64,000 bases of DNA from Paraburkholderia rhynchosiae (GTDB taxonomy: Bacteria; Pseudomonadota; Gammaproteobacteria; Burkholderiales; Burkholderiaceae): the NCBI RefSeq assembly GCF_002879865.1, contig NZ_PNXY01000004.1, positions 338,839 through 402,838 on the forward strand, given 5' to 3'. Shown here one piece after another: positions 1 through 8,648 of this stretch (positions within the stretch are counted from its first letter, which is position 1; the number at the start of each line of letters is the position of its first letter). Made by a program: the position numbers and the translations under genes. The notes beneath the pieces are model-generated. The model ran no database searches. It saw nothing but the letters and a program-made list of their open reading frames with translations, and was not told the DNA's origin.

Positions 1-148
1 TCTCCGTTATTTTCGCAATACCGTTTTGCACTACCGTTGTACACGCAACTGCGCCGGATTTGCTACGCTGAATAATTGGCGCACGACGCTTCGGATACCG
101 ACGCATCGTCAGCCTGCATGGACCTTTCAGCGGAGTCAATAGAACGTC

Positions 149-883
149 ATGGCCACACGTAACGAATGTCAGGATTCGGGTGACGAAGCCGCCGTCTTAC
201 GTCAACCTTCGCGTCGCCGTTTTCTACAATCGGCTGCGGCCGCGGCGACTGTCGGTGCGGCACCGCACCTTCATGCACAAACGCAAAACCCTGCCGCGCC
301 GCCCGCGCGAACTCCAGAGGCAGTACCGCCGCGCCCCGTCGCGTTGAACGTGAACGGCCGCGCCTATGCATTGCAACTCGAACCGCGCGTGACCTTGCTC
401 GATGCACTACGCGAGTATGCCGGCCTCATGGGCACGAAGAAAGGCTGCGACCGTGGACAATGCGGCGCGTGCACGGTGCTCGCCAACGGGCGGCGCATCA
501 ACTCCTGTCTGACGCTCGCCGTGATGCACGAAGGCGAGACCATCACGACAGTTGAAGGGCTCGCGAGCAACGGCGCATTAAGCCCCATACAACGCGCTTT
601 CATCGAACATGATGCGTTTCAATGCGGCTACTGCACGCCGGGACAGTTGTGTTCGGCGACTGCTTTGCTCGATGAATTTCGCAACGGCACTGCGAGCGTC
701 GTGACAGCCGATGTGCGCAGACGTCCCATCAAACTTTCCGATGACGAGATCCGCGAACGCATGAGCGGCAATATTTGCCGTTGCGGCGCTTACGCGAACA
801 TTGTTGCCGCGATACGCGCAACGCATAAAGGCGGCGCCCAGAACGCGAGCGTGGATGCCGTCACGAATCGCGACAACGCGTGA
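149..883 (+). CDS. paoA: Aldehyde oxidoreductase [2Fe-2S] subunit, Tat-exported (PaoA/YagT-like)
   Basis: Small iron-sulfur subunit of a xanthine-oxidase-family molybdoenzyme; it passes electrons between the molybdenum and FAD subunits, probably in the periplasm. A twin-arginine signal (RRRFLQ, residues 22-27) precedes an Ala-rich stretch. Plant-type 2Fe-2S ligands are visible at Cys100, 105, 108 and 120, and the second cluster at Cys159, 162, 210 and 212. Length (244) fits PaoA/YagT, which carry this N-terminal Tat extension, rather than cytosolic XdhA. First gene of a four-gene run; the next gene starts 13 bases downstream. The substrate (aromatic or aliphatic aldehyde) cannot be told from sequence. 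Confidence 0.93.
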   Translation: MATRNECQDSGDEAAVLRQPSRRRFLQSAAAAATVGAAPHLHAQTQNPAAPPARTPEAVPPRPVALNVNGRAYALQLEPRVTLLDALREYAGLMGTKKGCDRGQCGACTVLANGRRINSCLTLAVMHEGETITTVEGLASNGALSPIQRAFIEHDAFQCGYCTPGQLCSATALLDEFRNGTASVVTADVRRRPIKLSDDEIRERMSGNICRCGAYANIVAAIRATHKGGAQNASVDAVTNRDNA

Positions 884-896
884 TGGAGCGACGAGC

Positions 897-1898
897 ATGG
901 ATGCGATCTCATACGAACGCGCCAGCGATGTCGCCGGCGCAGTGCGAGCCGCGCAGCAACCGGGCGCGGTGTTCATCGGCGGCGGCACAAATCTGCTCGA
1001 TCTGATGAAGGGTGGCGTGGAGCGGCCGGTGCGGCTCATCGACATCACGCATATCAGCGGACTCGACAGCGTGACGACGCTGCCCGATGGCGGCATTCGC
1101 ATCGGCGCGCTGGTGCGCAACAGCGACGCCGCGAATCACGCCTTCGTGCGCGAGCAGTATCCGCTGTTGTCGCAGGCGTTTCTTTCGGGCGCATCGTCGC
1201 AATTGCGCAATATGGCGACTGTCGGCGGGAATCTGCTGCAACGTACCCGCTGCGGGTACTTCTACGACACCGCTTTCTCCCAGTGCAACAAGCGCGTGCC
1301 GGGCAGCGGTTGCGCAGCGCTTGAAGGACACAACCGGATGCACGCGATTCTCGGCGCGAGTCCGCAGTGCGTCGCGGTGAATCCATCGGATATGAGCGTC
1401 GCACTCGCGGCGCTCGATGCCGTGGTTCGCGTAAGCGGGCCCGCTGGCGAGCGAAGCATTCCGTTCGCGGAGTTTCACCGGCTTCCGGGCGACCGGCCCG
1501 ATGTCGACACCACCTTGCGCCCTGGCGAACTGATTACCGCGGTCGATCTGCCGCCACCGCTTTTCAGCGCTCATTCGCATTATCTGAAAGTGCGTGACCG
1601 TGCCAGTTACGCATTCGCATTGGTGTCGGTCGCCGCTGCCTTGCAAATGGACGGCGAGCGCGTGCAGACGGCGCGCATCGCATTGGGCGGCGTGGCACAC
1701 AAACCGTGGCGCGCGAGCGCGGCGGAACAGATGCTAAACGGACAGCCGCTCACGCAAGCCACGCTGAACCGCGCCGCGTCCGCCGCATTGCGCGACGCAC
1801 GGCCGCTGCACGAGAACCGCTTCAAGGTGCAGCTCGCGCAACGCGCGATCGTGCGCGCAGTGAACCAGGCCGCCGGCCGCGCGGGAGGTGTCGCATGA
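897..1898 (+). CDS. paoB: Aldehyde oxidoreductase FAD-binding subunit (PaoB/YagS-like)
   Basis: FAD subunit (333 residues) that moves electrons to an acceptor. The ATG at 897 is chosen because the CO-dehydrogenase flavoprotein fold begins right there; the frame is open further upstream only through overlap with paoA. FAD-loop motifs GGGTNLLDLM (28-37) and TVGGNLLQ (108-115) are present. Cys119, 130, 139 and 158 form the inserted cysteine-rich segment that holds an extra [4Fe-4S] cluster in E. coli PaoB, which supports the PaoABC assignment over generic CoxM. Its stop overlaps the next start (ATGA), implying translational coupling. Confidence 0.92.
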   Translation: MDAISYERASDVAGAVRAAQQPGAVFIGGGTNLLDLMKGGVERPVRLIDITHISGLDSVTTLPDGGIRIGALVRNSDAANHAFVREQYPLLSQAFLSGASSQLRNMATVGGNLLQRTRCGYFYDTAFSQCNKRVPGSGCAALEGHNRMHAILGASPQCVAVNPSDMSVALAALDAVVRVSGPAGERSIPFAEFHRLPGDRPDVDTTLRPGELITAVDLPPPLFSAHSHYLKVRDRASYAFALVSVAAALQMDGERVQTARIALGGVAHKPWRASAAEQMLNGQPLTQATLNRAASAALRDARPLHENRFKVQLAQRAIVRAVNQAAGRAGGVA

Positions 1899-4117
1899 AT
1901 CTGATCGGTCAACCATTCGATCGCACCGACGGTCTGCTGAAAGTGACCGGCGAAGCACGCTATGCGGCGGAATTTCCGGAAGCACGTCTTGCGCATGCCG
2001 TGCTCGTGACGAGCACGATTGCGCGCGGCACGATTGCGTCGATCGACGCGAGCCGCGCGCAAGCCGTCCCCGGGGTGCTGCTCGTGATGACGCATCAGAA
2101 CGCGCCGCGTCTGCCGAACGGCGGCAAGGCGCAATTGGCGCCGCCGGCGGGACGTCGTCTGTCGCTGCTGCAGGACAACGAGGTTCACTACAACAACGAG
2201 CCGGTCGCAGTAGTTGTCGCGGATACGCTCGAACATGCGACCGATGCCGCGCGTCAGTTGCGCATCACGTATCGACCTGGCGCCGCCACGCTGGACTTCG
2301 CGCAGGCCAAGGCAAACGCCCATGCGCCCGATAAACCACAGGGACGTCAAACGGATACACAGCGCGGCAGCTTCGAGGACGGTATGCGCAGCGGCGCCGT
2401 GCATATCGACGTGACGTATACGACGCCCATCGAACATCACAATCCGATGGAGCCGCACGCCACGATGGCGCGTTGGGACGGCCCGCAACTCACGCTATAC
2501 GATTCGACGCAAGGCGTGAGCGGCGAAGTGCAGGCTGTGGCGAAGACGCTCGGCATTTCACCCGGCGACGTGCGCGTGATTTCGCCGTTCGTCGGCGGCG
2601 GCTTCGGTTGCAAGGGCTCGTCGTGGTCGCATGTGTCGTTGTGCGCGATGGCCGCGAAACAGACGGGGCGTCCCGTGCGGCTCGTGCTCGAGCGGCCGCA
2701 GATGTTCGGTCCGGTCGGCGCGCGTCCGCACACGGAACAGCACTTCGTGCTGGCCGCGCGAAGCGACGGCACGCTGACCGCGATGCGCCACGACAGCATC
2801 TCGAACACGTCGATGATCGAAGACTGGACCGAGACCTGCTGCATGGTCACGCGCATGCTGTACGCGGTACCGAACCAGGTGACCACGCACCGGCTCGTGC
2901 CGCTGAACGTCGGCACGCCGACTTTCATGCGCGCGCCGGGCGAGACAACCGGCTCGTTCGCGCAGGAATCGGCGATGGACGAACTCGCGGTCGCCCTCAA
3001 AATGGACCCGCTTGCGTTGCGCCTGAAAAATTACGCTGAGGCCGATCCGCAGGAAAACAAGCCGTGGTCGAGCAACTCGCTGCGCGACTGCTATCGGACC
3101 GGTGCGGAAAAATTCGGCTGGTCGCGGCGCACTCCCGCACCACGTTCGATGCGAAACGGCAACACGCTGATCGGCATGGGCATGGCGACCGCGACGTATC
3201 CGGCCAATCGCAGCGAAGCCGCGGCCATCGCACGGATTCTGCCGGACGGCACCGCGATGGTGGCCTCGGGCACGCAGGACATCGGCACCGGCACTTATAC
3301 GGTGATGACCCAGGTTGCCGCCGATGCGCTCGGCTTCGCGCCGGAGAACATCCACTTCGCGCTCGGCGATTCGTCGCTGCCGAAGGCGCCGGTGTCTGGC
3401 GGCTCGCAGTCGGCCGCCAGCGTTTCGCCGGCCGTGCGCGAGGCCGCGAGCCAGGTACGCAGTCAGTTGATTGCACTGGCGCTGGCGGACCCGGCGTCGC
3501 CCGTGCATGGCATCGCGCCCGACGACATCACTGTAGAAAACGGCTGGGTGACGAGCCGCTCGCAACCGGCGAGGCGCGATCCGGCGGCGGCGATCATCGC
3601 GCGCTCGGGCGGCAAGCCGATCGAGGCTACGTCCACGGTCAAACCAGGCGATGAGAAGCAGAAGTACTCGTTTCACTCGTTCGGCGCGGTGTTCGTGGAA
3701 GTGCACGTGGATGCCGACCTCGGGACCATCCGCGTGCCGCGCGTCGTGGCCGTGTATGACGTGGGGCGCGTGCTCAACGAGAAGACGGCGCGCAGCCAGA
3801 TGCTTGGCGGCATTGTGTGGGGCGTCGGCGCGGCGTTGCAGGAAGAGTCGTCGCTCGACACGCGCTATGGGCGCTTCACCAACGCGAATCTCGCCGAATA
3901 CCACGTGCCGGTGAATGCGGACATCGGCTCGCTCGACATTACGTTTATCGACCGGCCAGACCCGCATATCAATTCGCTCGGCGTGCGCGGTATTGGCGAG
4001 ATCGGCATTACGGGCGTGCCCGCGGCGATCGCCAACGCGGTATATCACGCTACCGGCGTGCGGGTGCGCGATCTCCCGGTGACGCTCGACAAGGTGATGG
4101 GGACGACGCGGGTTTGA
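1895..4117 (+). CDS. paoC: Aldehyde oxidoreductase molybdenum-binding subunit (PaoC/YagR-like)
   Basis: Catalytic subunit (740 residues) that binds the molybdopterin cofactor and oxidises aldehydes to acids. The start at 1895 overlaps the paoB stop by four bases. Glycine-rich cofactor loops typical of the family are visible (for example VGGGFGCKG), and the general-base glutamate lies in RGIGEIG near residue 702, equivalent to Glu692 of E. coli PaoC. No signal peptide: the complex is expected to be exported by hitch-hiking on the Tat signal of PaoA. Length is normal, with no frameshift. It needs the MCD form of the cofactor, consistent with the cytidylyltransferase gene that follows. Confidence 0.93.
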   Translation: MNLIGQPFDRTDGLLKVTGEARYAAEFPEARLAHAVLVTSTIARGTIASIDASRAQAVPGVLLVMTHQNAPRLPNGGKAQLAPPAGRRLSLLQDNEVHYNNEPVAVVVADTLEHATDAARQLRITYRPGAATLDFAQAKANAHAPDKPQGRQTDTQRGSFEDGMRSGAVHIDVTYTTPIEHHNPMEPHATMARWDGPQLTLYDSTQGVSGEVQAVAKTLGISPGDVRVISPFVGGGFGCKGSSWSHVSLCAMAAKQTGRPVRLVLERPQMFGPVGARPHTEQHFVLAARSDGTLTAMRHDSISNTSMIEDWTETCCMVTRMLYAVPNQVTTHRLVPLNVGTPTFMRAPGETTGSFAQESAMDELAVALKMDPLALRLKNYAEADPQENKPWSSNSLRDCYRTGAEKFGWSRRTPAPRSMRNGNTLIGMGMATATYPANRSEAAAIARILPDGTAMVASGTQDIGTGTYTVMTQVAADALGFAPENIHFALGDSSLPKAPVSGGSQSAASVSPAVREAASQVRSQLIALALADPASPVHGIAPDDITVENGWVTSRSQPARRDPAAAIIARSGGKPIEATSTVKPGDEKQKYSFHSFGAVFVEVHVDADLGTIRVPRVVAVYDVGRVLNEKTARSQMLGGIVWGVGAALQEESSLDTRYGRFTNANLAEYHVPVNADIGSLDITFIDRPDPHINSLGVRGIGEIGITGVPAAIANAVYHATGVRVRDLPVTLDKVMGTTRV

Positions 4118-4204
4118 GCGCAGGTTTGAACCAATATCCGGCCGCTTGCCTCGCGATGCGTTGCATCGCACAATCGGTCTCATTCTCTCTACCGGTGCCT
4201 GTCC

Positions 4205-4792
4205 ATGGCTTACGCCTCGCTCGCCACTGGCATATTGCTCGCCGCTGGCGTCGGTTCGCGCTTCGATCCGCACGGCCTGCAAAACAAGCTGCTCGCGCAC
4301 CTGCCAGAGCGCACACCTGTCGCTCAGGAAGCGGCGCACCGGCTGCTGCGGGTCGTGCCGCAGGTACTGGCCGTGGTGCGGCCGGGCGCCGAAGCGCTCG
4401 CGCGTCTTTTGAACGATGCCGGCTGCGACGTGGTATTCGCGCCCGCCGCCGAGCGCGGCATGGGCGCGAGCCTCGCAGCGGGCATTCAGGCGAGCGAGGA
4501 TGCCGGGGGCTGGATCGTCGCGCTGGCCGACATGCCGCGCATTCATCTCACGACGATTGAAGCCGTGGCCCGCGCGCTGGATGGCGGCGCTTCGATCGTC
4601 GCGCCGTTTTACGAGGGGCAGCGCGGTCATCCGGTTGGCTTCGGCGCGGAGCACCGCGATGCACTGCTTGCGCTCGACGGCGACAGCGGCGCGCGCTCGT
4701 TGCTGACGTCTCAACGCATGATGCGGCTGGACGTCGACGACGCTGGTATTTTGCGGGACGTCGATACGCCGGAGGATTTGCGGGAGGTTTAG
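4205..4792 (+). CDS. mocA: MocA/MobA-like molybdenum cofactor nucleotidyltransferase
   Basis: NTP-transferase fold protein (195 residues) expected to join CMP to molybdopterin, making the MCD cofactor required by the oxidoreductase upstream. The N-terminal nucleotide-binding signature LAAGVGSRF is present (about residues 11-19), and ALADMP near residue 100 is the usual metal-binding aspartate strand. It lies 87 bases after paoC on the same strand, the usual place for a dedicated MocA. GTP-using MobA is the main alternative; family and context favour CTP, but specificity residues were not aligned. Confidence 0.82.
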   Translation: MAYASLATGILLAAGVGSRFDPHGLQNKLLAHLPERTPVAQEAAHRLLRVVPQVLAVVRPGAEALARLLNDAGCDVVFAPAAERGMGASLAAGIQASEDAGGWIVALADMPRIHLTTIEAVARALDGGASIVAPFYEGQRGHPVGFGAEHRDALLALDGDSGARSLLTSQRMMRLDVDDAGILRDVDTPEDLREV

Positions 4793-4823
4793 GGGCGGCG
4801 TCGCGTTTGCGGTTACCCTGGCG

Positions 4824-5180
4824 GTGGCAGTGGTGCCGAGCCCGACCAAACAAGTGAGCACATTCCCGCTGTGGCGCAAACCTCGGGCTGCGATCGCACT
4901 GGGGCGGCAAACGGTGTGGCCGTTCGAGGCCGCGCCGCTGCGGATTCCGTCGCGAGGTGAAGCCTGTCAGTACTGGCTCGAAAAAGAACTCGCGCACATC
5001 GCGCCGCGCGTCGTCGTCACGTTGGGCGCGACGGGATTGAAGGCGCTGACCGGCGTGCACGTCAATCTGTCGGAGCCGCCGACGCCTGTTTGCGCGAGGA
5101 CATCGTTGCAAGCATCGTGGCAGCGTTCAGACGGGCGGCCGAGTTGGCGGACGCTTGTGAGCGAGCGTGATGGCTCATCC
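4824..5180 (+). pseudogene. Decayed uracil-DNA glycosylase (UdgX/type IV-like) fragment
   Basis: One frame carries CQYWLEKEL followed by PRVVVTLGATGLKALTG (about 4960-5060), which resembles the middle of UdgX/type IV uracil-DNA glycosylases (C-x2-WLxxEL, RPxVVVxLGATA). The C-terminal helix (LREDIVASIVAAFRRAAEL) continues in another frame around 5090-5150, so at least one frameshift separates the parts. The N-terminal active-site motifs and the iron-sulfur cysteines are missing. Read as a non-functional remnant; boundaries are approximate. Confidence 0.5.
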
Positions 5181-5238
5181 GAAGCATGCAGGCATAGGGC
5201 TTGCGCATCCAGCGTAACCCAATGCCCAACTGCAATCC

Positions 5239-5268
5239 GGCGGCAAATTGGCGGCAAATTGGCGGCAA
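5239..5268. repeat. Short tandem repeat, 11-bp unit
   Basis: Unit GGCGGCAAATT occurs twice, followed by a partial third copy (GGCGGCAA). It sits in the 596-base stretch between the mocA-like gene and the PIG-L gene, just past the glycosylase remnant. The rest of that stretch shows no gene. Confidence 0.8.
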
Positions 5269-5388
5269 CCCAACTGCGAATCAACCGCGCAACTCGCTGC
5301 AATTCCGCCTAAGCTGATGTGACGCCGCGATTGTCACGAGACGTTACGCCGCCCCTGCGGCCCGAGCGTTCGAAACCACACGACTTCC

Positions 5389-6093
5389 ATGAGCGAAACC
5401 AGTCCGCGCCTGTTCATCGTCTCACCGCATTTCGACGACGCCGTCTTCAGTTGCGGCGCATTGCTTGCCGCGCATCCCGACGCCGCGGTATGCACGGTGT
5501 TCGCCGCGCCGCCCGAACATAAAATGCATACCGAATGGGACGAAAAATCGGGCTTCGATAACGCGTATGAGGCCGTCCACGAGCGCACGCTCGAAGACAA
5601 CCGCGCGCTTGAATTGCTCGACGCGATTCCGCTGCGCATGCCGTTTCGCGACAGTCAGTACTCCGACTCGCCGTCGATCAGCAAAATGGCCGCGGCGCTG
5701 GAAGAAACGATTTATCGGAGCACGGCGAACACATTGCTGATGCCGCTCGGCCTGTATCACGACGATCATGTGCGCGTGTTCGAAGCCTGTTGCGAGATCT
5801 TGCCGCGCCTGTCCCATCTCGCCTGGTTCGGCTACGAGGAAGCGATTCACCGGCGCACGCCGGGCGTCGTGCAGGCGCGGCTCGCCGATCTCGCGCAACG
5901 CGGCATCGTGGCCACACCGGCTACTCCGAGCGCCGGCCATACGATCGACCTGCAGCGCCGCGCACAGCTCAAACGCGAAGCGGTTCTTGCGTACCAGAGC
6001 CAGTTGCGCGCATTCGGCGCGGGCAATTACGACGACGTCTTCGCCACCGAGCGCTACTGGCAACTCAGCGTGGGCCGTCGCGTGAAGAAGTAA
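5389..6093 (+). CDS. PIG-L family N-deacetylase
   Basis: Zinc-dependent deacetylase of the PIG-L/LmbE family (234 residues), acting on N-acetylglucosamine-type or related small glycosides. The metal-binding motif PHFDDAVFS is at residues 13-21 (family pattern PHxDD), and a downstream histidine segment YHDDHV near residue 125 would supply the third ligand. No signal peptide or membrane segment, so cytosolic. It stands alone between a pseudogene and a small ORF, so context gives no substrate; bacillithiol-, mycothiol- or glycan-type substrates are all possible in this family. Confidence 0.85.
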   Translation: MSETSPRLFIVSPHFDDAVFSCGALLAAHPDAAVCTVFAAPPEHKMHTEWDEKSGFDNAYEAVHERTLEDNRALELLDAIPLRMPFRDSQYSDSPSISKMAAALEETIYRSTANTLLMPLGLYHDDHVRVFEACCEILPRLSHLAWFGYEEAIHRRTPGVVQARLADLAQRGIVATPATPSAGHTIDLQRRAQLKREAVLAYQSQLRAFGAGNYDDVFATERYWQLSVGRRVKK

Positions 6094-6182
6094 GAGGACG
6101 ACGAGCGTGAGAAACGCCTACGCTTGAAGAGAACGGCATGCACCGTCTCCCTACCGCACAGTTCTCAACCACAGGTGATGCA

Positions 6183-6335
6183 ATGAGCTACGACATGCAT
6201 ACGAGCCCGATTCCCGATCCAAACGCCGATCCGACCCGCGATCCGGAAGGCGATCCGCTGACGCCGCCGTCGCCCGGTCATCACACCGAAGAACCGCAGC
6301 GTCCCGAAGGACCGCCCGACAAAGACCCCGTGTGA
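6183..6335 (+). CDS. Small acidic proline-rich protein (50 residues)
   Basis: Very Pro/Asp/Glu-rich, probably disordered: DP repeats (PDPNADPTRDPEGDP) and a PPSPGHH segment, no hydrophobic stretch. ATG 6183 is preferred because AGGTGA lies a few bases upstream; the frame is open to 6138. Composition resembles the small protein at 52372-52629 in this window. Function unknown. It converges on the phosphonate operon, whose stop is 40 bases away. Confidence 0.6.
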   Translation: MSYDMHTSPIPDPNADPTRDPEGDPLTPPSPGHHTEEPQRPEGPPDKDPV

Positions 6336-6375
6336 GCCGTTGGGCAGCCGGCGCGGCGCGCCGTGCCCGGATGAA

Positions 6376-7443
6376 TCAGTTCGTCAGTTCGGTAAAGCCC
6401 TGCAACAGACGGTCGATGTCGGCGGTGTGGATGTTGCCCATCGTCGAGATGCGAAACAGTTCGGCTGACAGCCCGCCCTGCCCTGCATAGATGACGAAAC
6501 CGCGCGCCTTCAGCGCGTCGTGCAATTGGGGATACGCGACGCCGTTCGGCAAGCGGTACGCGCGCAACACCACCGACGATTCCTCCGCCCGCAACACACT
6601 GCCGATGCCGCGCTCGGCCAGGCCCGCGCGCGCCCGTTCCGCCAGCGCCGCGTAGCGCGCATGACGCGCGCGCCAGCCGCCTTCGTCGGCGATTTCGCGC
6701 AGCGCTTCGACGAGCGCGTAGTAGGCGTGAACCGACGGCGTAAACGGCGTGTTGCGCCGATCCTGCAACCGCCCGAGCCGCCCGAGATCCAGGTAGTACG
6801 TTCGGCTGGCCGCCTGCGCGAGCGCGGCGCGACGCACGATCACGAACGACGCGCCCGGCACGCCATGCAGACATTTGTTCGCCGTCGCGGCCACCGCGTC
6901 CAGACTCGTGTCGGCGAAATCGATCGCTTCGGCGCCGAAGCTGCTCACGCCGTCGACCAGCAAACGCAAGCCGCGCGCGCGGCATAGCGCGCCGAGCGCC
7001 GCGAGGTCGTTGAGCCGCCCCGTGGTCGTTTCGTGATGGATCACGGCGACATGCGTGAACGCCTTATCTGCGTCGAGACGTTCGGCGACTTTCGCGAGGT
7101 CCGGCGCCTGCATCCAGTCGTGTTTCATCGATTCATGCGCGATGCCGTATTGCACGGCGATCTGCGAAATGCGCTCGCCGTACACGCCGTTTTCGACCAC
7201 CAGCAGCTTGCCGTTTTGCGGCACCAGCGCGGCAGTCATGCTTTCGACGGCCGCCGTGCCGGAGCCCGTCATCAGCACCGCTTGCCATTCGCTCGCGTCG
7301 AGGCCGTACAGATCGACGAGCCGCGTTCGCGCCTCTTCCTGCAAATCGAAAAACTCGCTCTCGCGATGGCACAGGTCCGTCTGCAACAGGCTGTTGCGGA
7401 CACGTTCGGTGAGCGTCACCGGACCGGGATTGAGCAGCAGCAT
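6376..7443 (-). CDS. phnW: 2-aminoethylphosphonate--pyruvate transaminase
   Basis: PLP-dependent class V aminotransferase (355 residues) interconverting phosphonoacetaldehyde plus alanine with 2-aminoethylphosphonate plus pyruvate. The N-terminus LLNPGPVTLT and the probable PLP lysine in TANKCLHG are typical of PhnW. Elsewhere PhnW often serves AEP degradation, but here it is the last gene of an operon headed by PEP mutase and phosphonopyruvate decarboxylase, so it should run in the biosynthetic direction. It follows the decarboxylase gene by 32 bases. No phosphonatase gene (phnX) is adjacent. Confidence 0.93.
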   Translation of the reverse strand: MLLLNPGPVTLTERVRNSLLQTDLCHRESEFFDLQEEARTRLVDLYGLDASEWQAVLMTGSGTAAVESMTAALVPQNGKLLVVENGVYGERISQIAVQYGIAHESMKHDWMQAPDLAKVAERLDADKAFTHVAVIHHETTTGRLNDLAALGALCRARGLRLLVDGVSSFGAEAIDFADTSLDAVAATANKCLHGVPGASFVIVRRAALAQAASRTYYLDLGRLGRLQDRRNTPFTPSVHAYYALVEALREIADEGGWRARHARYAALAERARAGLAERGIGSVLRAEESSVVLRAYRLPNGVAYPQLHDALKARGFVIYAGQGGLSAELFRISTMGNIHTADIDRLLQGFTELTN

Positions 7444-7475
7444 GGGCGCTCCTTTACTTTGGCTTCACGTTGACT

Positions 7476-8648
7476 TCACGCGGCGCCGATATGGCGCATC
7501 AGACGCGTCTTCACATCGGGCGGCGTGAGGGTGGGACGCGGCAAACCATCGGGCGTGCCGCGGCGAATGACGAGGCGTGCGAAGCGCGGGCCGTCGAACG
7601 GCAGTGCTTCGAAGAGTTCATCGAGCACGGCCGGGTCGTCGCTTTCGACCGCCGACGCATAACCGCACGCGGCGGCCACGCCTGCAAACGAGACTTGCGG
7701 CGACACCGTCGCCTGTCCACCCGTCGAATCGTGCGCGCCGTTGTCGAGCAGCACGTGCGTGAGATTGGACGGACCGTATGCGCCGAGCGTCGCAAAGGCG
7801 CCCATGCGCATCAGTGCGGCGCCGTCGCCATCGAGCGCGACGATATGCAGGTCGGGACGCGCGAGCGCGAGACCGAGCGCGAACGGCGTCACGCAGCCCA
7901 TCGAGCCGACCATATACAACTGGTTCGGACGATCGTCGATTGCATACAGCTCGCGTCCGCAAAAACCGGTCGACGCGAGCACCACCGTCGATTCCACCGG
8001 CGTGTGCGCGATCACTTTCTTCAACGCCTCGTGACGCGACGCGAGTTCGCTCGCCGCGACGTTACCGAATTGCGAGCGCGCCGCCACCGGCACACGTTGG
8101 GCGCCAGCGTCACTCGCCTTCAACTCGTACGGCGCGACGCTGCCCTTTTGCATGACGAGCGCGTACGGGCGGCCCGTTTCGTCCATATGCGCGATGGCGC
8201 GATCCAACGCGGGGCCGATCGCGTCGGCTTCCGTGGGGAACGTTTCCCACGGAATTTCCATCGTGTCGAGCATCGCGGGCGTGACGGGGCCCATCAACGC
8301 ATGCTGCGGTTCGTCGGCAACACCGGGCTGGCCGCGCCACGTGACGATCAGCAATTGCGGCAATCGGAAGGTCCACGTGAGCGACGTGAGCGGGCTCACC
8401 GCATTGCCGAGCCCGGAGTTCTGCATCATCGTGATGCCGCGACGGCCTTTGCTCGCACCACGCGCGCCGAGCGTGACGCCCGCGATCAGCGCGACCGCGT
8501 CGCCTTCATTGGCCGCCGACACGTAGTGCAGCGACTCGTCCTGCAACACGTAGTTGATGAACGGCGTCAGATACGAACACGGCACACCGGCATACCAGTC
8601 GAAGCCGCGTTCGCGCGCCGCCTCGACAAACTGGGCGGCCTCGATCAT
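7476..8648 (-). CDS. ppd: Phosphonopyruvate decarboxylase
   Basis: ThDP-dependent decarboxylase (390 residues) turning 3-phosphonopyruvate into phosphonoacetaldehyde, the irreversible step that pulls the unfavourable PEP mutase reaction forward. The N-terminus carries the substrate/cofactor segment GVPCSYLTP, and the ThDP-Mg motif starts at GDGAALM and ends in LLDNG about 30 residues later. Its start overlaps the stop of the PEP mutase gene (ATGA), so the two are probably co-translated. Sulfopyruvate decarboxylase is the nearest alternative but is excluded by the PEP mutase upstream. Confidence 0.93.
   Translation of the reverse strand: MIEAAQFVEAARERGFDWYAGVPCSYLTPFINYVLQDESLHYVSAANEGDAVALIAGVTLGARGASKGRRGITMMQNSGLGNAVSPLTSLTWTFRLPQLLIVTWRGQPGVADEPQHALMGPVTPAMLDTMEIPWETFPTEADAIGPALDRAIAHMDETGRPYALVMQKGSVAPYELKASDAGAQRVPVAARSQFGNVAASELASRHEALKKVIAHTPVESTVVLASTGFCGRELYAIDDRPNQLYMVGSMGCVTPFALGLALARPDLHIVALDGDGAALMRMGAFATLGAYGPSNLTHVLLDNGAHDSTGGQATVSPQVSFAGVAAACGYASAVESDDPAVLDELFEALPFDGPRFARLVIRRGTPDGLPRPTLTPPDVKTRLMRHIGAA

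Noticed and set aside
2558..4879. Long minus-strand open frame opposite the paoC-like and mocA-like genes
   Set aside because: Shadow of high-GC coding sequence; the sense genes carry complete catalytic motifs.
5239..5268. Repeat considered as a CRISPR remnant
   Set aside because: The unit is 11 bp without spacers; no cas genes in the window.
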